Assembly: GCA_016342285.1 (NCBI GenBank) | Contig: JAEINQ010000024.1 | Span: forward strand, 16,171-80,170 | Reading direction: 5' to 3' | Length of the DNA: 64,000 bases | DNA from: Desulfobacterales bacterium | Lineage (GTDB): Bacteria > Desulfobacterota > Desulfobacteria > Desulfobacterales > JAEINQ01 | Shown here: positions 61,214-64,000 of the stretch, piece by piece | Position numbering within the stretch: position 1 is the first letter of the stretch | Layout of the letters: the number at the start of each line of letters is the position of its first letter | Program-made: the position numbers and the translations under genes | Notes under the pieces: model-generated | What the model was told of the DNA's origin: nothing | Databases searched by the model: none | The model's input: the letters and a program-made list of their open reading frames with translations, nothing else

Positions 61214-62180
61214 ATGATGAAATACAAAGCTTCAACACAACTTTCTATATCGGTTAGCATAATCGTCATTATTGCCGGATTGTGTTCAATATTGGCTTTG
61301 AACTGGCAGATGAAAAATCATGCTCAGCAAGAAGCAAAAGAAAAGGCGAGGATATTACTGGACCGGAATCTTGCCACTCACACCTATTTCTCCCACCAAT
61401 TGAAACCCAGTTTATTCAAGAAAATGGAATCCTTTGTGGAAGAATCGTATTTTGAACCCGCTTGGATGTCCTCCACTTATGCGGTGAGGGAAATTGACAA
61501 ATACTACCATGAGATTGAAGAAACAGAATATTATTACAAGGAAGCCGCTATCAATGCCAGAAGCCCAGAAAATGAAGCGGATGCTTTTGAACGGGGATTT
61601 ATTGAGGAGCTAAACAAATCTTCTGAAATTGTCCGGTTTGTTTGCAATAGCATTGTTGTTTGTTTCAGGATTATCCATCTACCTAAACAACCGCTGGGTA
61701 TTCACACCTTTGAACAATATCCGAATCAAGGCAATGGACGTCTCAAAAAATCTGGAATATCTCGGTGAACAAATAGAGTCGCCCTCAAGTAGTGAGCTTG
61801 CTGAACTTACAGCAGCATTTAACCTTATGTCTTTGAATCTTCGCCAAGAAAGAGATCAGCTGGAATCGCGAGTTATTGAGAGGACTGAAGAATTAAATGG
61901 GTTGAATATTCAACTCGAAACCGAAGCTAATGAACATAGAAAAACGATTGGAAAGCTGGAAAAATCACTGACTGAGATAAAAACACTTCGCGGAATTTTG
62001 CCGATCTGCTCCCATTGCAAGAAAATCAGAGACGATAAAGGCTACTGGAATCAAATTGAGTCATACATCCAAGAACATTCGGAAGTAGATTTCAGCCATA
62101 GTATTTGCCAGGAATGTGCTAAAAAGTATTATCCAGATATAAATTTTTGTGATGATGATAGGGAGATCAAAGAGGACTAA
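61214..62180 (+). pseudogene. Frameshifted, internally deleted DUF3365/HAMP sensor gene
   Basis: The first frame (to 61628) encodes a signal/TM helix and the first half of a DUF3365 (Tll0287-like) sensor, ending near ERGFIEELNKSS. The sequence then shifts by one frame into SGLFAIALLFVSGLSIYLNN (TM2), a HAMP-like linker, a coiled coil and a Cys-rich LPICSHCKKIRDDKGYWNQ...ICQECAKKYYP tail. The missing middle would include the usual CXXCH haem motif, so a deletion with frameshift is likely. The second frame could still be expressed from a TTG at 61629. Confidence 0.7.
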
Positions 62181-62196
62181 TACTGCATAATGGAAT

Positions 62197-63150
62197 TTAT
62201 CCCTTTGGGGCTTTTTCTATAATACCGGCGGCAATGAGGGGCAGCAGGATTTCGTGGTGCCCGGTGAGGCTGATCCCCCGGCCGCCGCCAGCGGTCGGTC
62301 GGTTGACCACATTGGTCAGGGGGCGGTAATGCTGAATGAAGTCGAGGTTGACCGTGGTAAATCGGGCCAGGTGGTGGCCCAGGTTCCGGGCCAGGGTGGT
62401 GGCCTTTAAAAAGACTTCCGGCAGGATCACCGCCGAGCCCACGTTGAGGTAAACGCCCCCTTCCAAAGCGGCCACCACCGAGGCGAAGATTCTAAAATCG
62501 CGATGAGAGGCGGCGCCGGCCGCTGCCGGGTTGAACTTAGGGTGCATGTGGAGGATGTCGGTTCCCATGGCCACGTGGACGGTAACCGGAATGTCCAGTC
62601 GGGCGCCGGCGGCCAGAATGCTTTGATCGGCATGGGCAAGGCCGGCGGCCACGATGGCCTGGCCCACGGCCCGGCCGAGTCCGATCTCTTCATTGGCGGC
62701 TGTTTCGATGGCCCGGCTGAGAAATTCGGCTGGCTCGGCGGCCATGCCGAAGGCGCCGTCTCCCAGGGCGGCTGCCACGTCCTCGGAGGTCTTGCCGGCC
62801 ATGGCGATTTCCAGGTCGTGGATGATTCCGGCGCCGTTCATGGCCACCGCCGAGATGATCCCCCGGTCCATGAGGTCGATGACCAGGGGGTTTAAGCCCA
62901 CCTTGATCACATGCCCGCCCATGCCGAAAAGCACGACCCGGTCGTTGCCATGGGCCGTGGCCACGGCTTCAATCACCGCGTGCAGGTCGGCGCCGGCCAG
63001 AATGTCCGGCAGGGTGTGGAGAAATTCGGCAAACGTCCCTCCGCGCGTCCAGGGAGAGGCGAAATTGTCGATGGAGACCTTGCTTTCGCGATCCGCGATG
63101 GAAAAGGTCTTGAGGCCGCTCAGGTCAATGGGAAAGAATTTTTCAGGCAT
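62197..63150 (-). CDS. Conserved protein of unknown function
   Basis: A 317-residue soluble protein with strong family-like motifs: LFGMGGHVIKVGLNPLVIDL, VAMNGAGIIHDLEIAMAGKT, MGTDILHMHPKFNPAA, VGSAVILPEVFLKA and LTGHHEILLPL. The NGAG.HDLE segment recalls the NAD-binding part of deoxyhypusine synthase-like Rossmann proteins, but I do not place it with confidence. The His/Asp-rich conserved sites suggest an enzyme. It is upstream of nothing obvious on its own strand except gmhA, 144 bases away. Confidence 0.75.
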   Translation of the reverse strand: MPEKFFPIDLSGLKTFSIADRESKVSIDNFASPWTRGGTFAEFLHTLPDILAGADLHAVIEAVATAHGNDRVVLFGMGGHVIKVGLNPLVIDLMDRGIISAVAMNGAGIIHDLEIAMAGKTSEDVAAALGDGAFGMAAEPAEFLSRAIETAANEEIGLGRAVGQAIVAAGLAHADQSILAAGARLDIPVTVHVAMGTDILHMHPKFNPAAAGAASHRDFRIFASVVAALEGGVYLNVGSAVILPEVFLKATTLARNLGHHLARFTTVNLDFIQHYRPLTNVVNRPTAGGGRGISLTGHHEILLPLIAAGIIEKAPKG

Positions 63151-63294
63151 GGAAATCCCTGTTAAGTTTTACGTGTCAGGTTTTTAAGACACGGTGTCCG
63201 ACGGTGTGATTCGTGTCCAGCGAGAAACAGGTTTTATCGTTGGAAGAATACTTGTCCCGCCAAAAGCGGCGAAGCCGCGTTCCATAAATTTGCC

Positions 63295-63873
63295 TCAGGC
63301 AAATTTATCCGGGTAAAGGACCCGATCCACCAGTTCGCAGAGCAGGTGCCCCAGCAGGCCATGGGATTCCTGAATCCGGGCCGTGACCGCCGACGGAATG
63401 CAGAAAGTCGAATCGGCCGCTTCGGCCAGTTTTCCTCCCTGACCGGAAAACCCGATGGTGTAGAGCCCCCGGATTTTGGCCGTCTCTATGGCGCGCAGCA
63501 CATTGGGTGAGTTGCCGCTGGTGCTGATGCCGATGGCGATGTCGTCCTTTTGCCCCAGGGCCAGCACCTGTTTTTCAAAGATCTCATCAAAGTGGTAGTC
63601 GTTGCCGATGCTGGTGAGAATCGACGTGTCCGTGGTCAGGGCCAGGGCGGCCAGGGGGGGGCGCTCAATGCGGAACCGGTTGACGAATTCGGCGGCAATA
63701 TGCTGGGCATCGGCCGCGCTGCCGCCGTTACCAAAGAGCAGAACCTTGTGGCCGGCGGTCAGGCATTCAACGATCCGATCCGCCGCGGCCACGATCCGGT
63801 CCAGGTTTTCCTTTACGAACCGTTCCTTGACGGCCATGCTCTCTTCCAGGATTTCGATAATGATCTGCTTCAT
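63295..63873 (-). CDS. gmhA: Sedoheptulose-7-phosphate isomerase (SIS family)
   Basis: A 192-residue SIS-domain enzyme of LPS heptose synthesis that makes D-glycero-D-manno-heptose 7-phosphate. SIS motifs: LLFGNGGSAADAQHIAAEF, IGISTSGNSPNVLRAIETAK and TIGFSGQGG. The catalytic Glu (AAEFVNRF) and His (QESHGLLGHLL) of GmhA are present. Start at 63873; the longer frame begins in a poor N-terminus. It is probably co-transcribed with the preceding conserved gene only if the 144-base gap has no terminator; none was seen. Confidence 0.92.
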   Translation of the reverse strand: MKQIIIEILEESMAVKERFVKENLDRIVAAADRIVECLTAGHKVLLFGNGGSAADAQHIAAEFVNRFRIERPPLAALALTTDTSILTSIGNDYHFDEIFEKQVLALGQKDDIAIGISTSGNSPNVLRAIETAKIRGLYTIGFSGQGGKLAEAADSTFCIPSAVTARIQESHGLLGHLLCELVDRVLYPDKFA

Positions 63874-64000
63874 CTCGTTTTCTTCCAATGGCCGAGGCTT
63901 GAAGGTTTTACATTTGCCTGAAATTACCACAAAGTTAATCCGTGGAAAGTCAAGGGCCAATTTTGGGGTATGTTATGCCCAAAAACAATGTCAGGGCCGA

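Overview
The window looks like chromosomal DNA of an anaerobic, motile, GC-rich member of the Desulfobacterota (the former Deltaproteobacteria, close to the Desulfobacteraceae/Desulfosarcinaceae). This is inferred from gene content only: a B12-dependent (class II) ribonucleotide reductase, ferredoxin-linked indolepyruvate oxidoreductase, a TRAP transporter, three AMP-forming acyl-CoA ligases, many PAS/7TMR-DISM sensor kinases, a fused CobA-HemD, and di-iron oxygen-binding proteins. No rRNA, tRNA or CRISPR array was seen.

Layout. 1-8.1 kb: end of an RND efflux pump, a radical SAM protein and two acyl-CoA ligases. 8.7-14.9 kb: a plus-strand signalling run (a 7TMR-DISM kinase without its phospho-acceptor His, an adenylate cyclase, a di-iron metallo-beta-lactamase-fold protein, a ferritin-like/hemerythrin fusion and a response regulator), suggestive of oxygen or redox sensing. 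14.9-25.8 kb: Toprim protein, phosphoesterase lipoprotein, nrdJ with NrdR-like boxes, a broken hybrid sensor, a third acyl-CoA ligase, small proteins and an ECF sigma factor. 25.9-29.8 kb: a minus-strand operon for the membrane (Fo) half of an ATP synthase only. It carries one ordinary c subunit with a Na+-type site and one unusual c subunit of four fused hairpins, only the first of which keeps the ion-binding glutamate. 30-33 kb: cytidylate-kinase-like gene, a degenerate GGDEF protein behind a sigma-54-type promoter, and a small protein.

33.0-38.8 kb: an iorA-iorB-TRAP (dctPQM) operon. It is preceded by a promoter, a 13-codon leader ORF with five consecutive Trp codons, and an intrinsic terminator just before iorA: the architecture of a tryptophan attenuator. 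This implies the operon is switched on by Trp starvation and so serves Trp synthesis from imported aryl acids rather than Trp breakdown. 39-56.4 kb: a large 7TMR-DISM hybrid kinase, a moaA/GpgS/M20-like operon, a PAS-rich sigma-54 activator with a sigma-28-type promoter, a receiver-CheW-MCP chemotaxis set, and a tetrapyrrole operon (fmdB-like, hemC, then cobA-hemD). 56.5-62.2 kb: a more AT-rich segment with a PAS remnant, a PocR/PAS hybrid kinase and a frameshifted sensor gene. It ends with a conserved protein of unknown function and gmhA.

The spaces between genes are full of dispersed palindromic repeats (at least two REP-like families, a MITE-like element with terminal inverted repeats, and a heptanucleotide array for which an empty copy also exists in the window).
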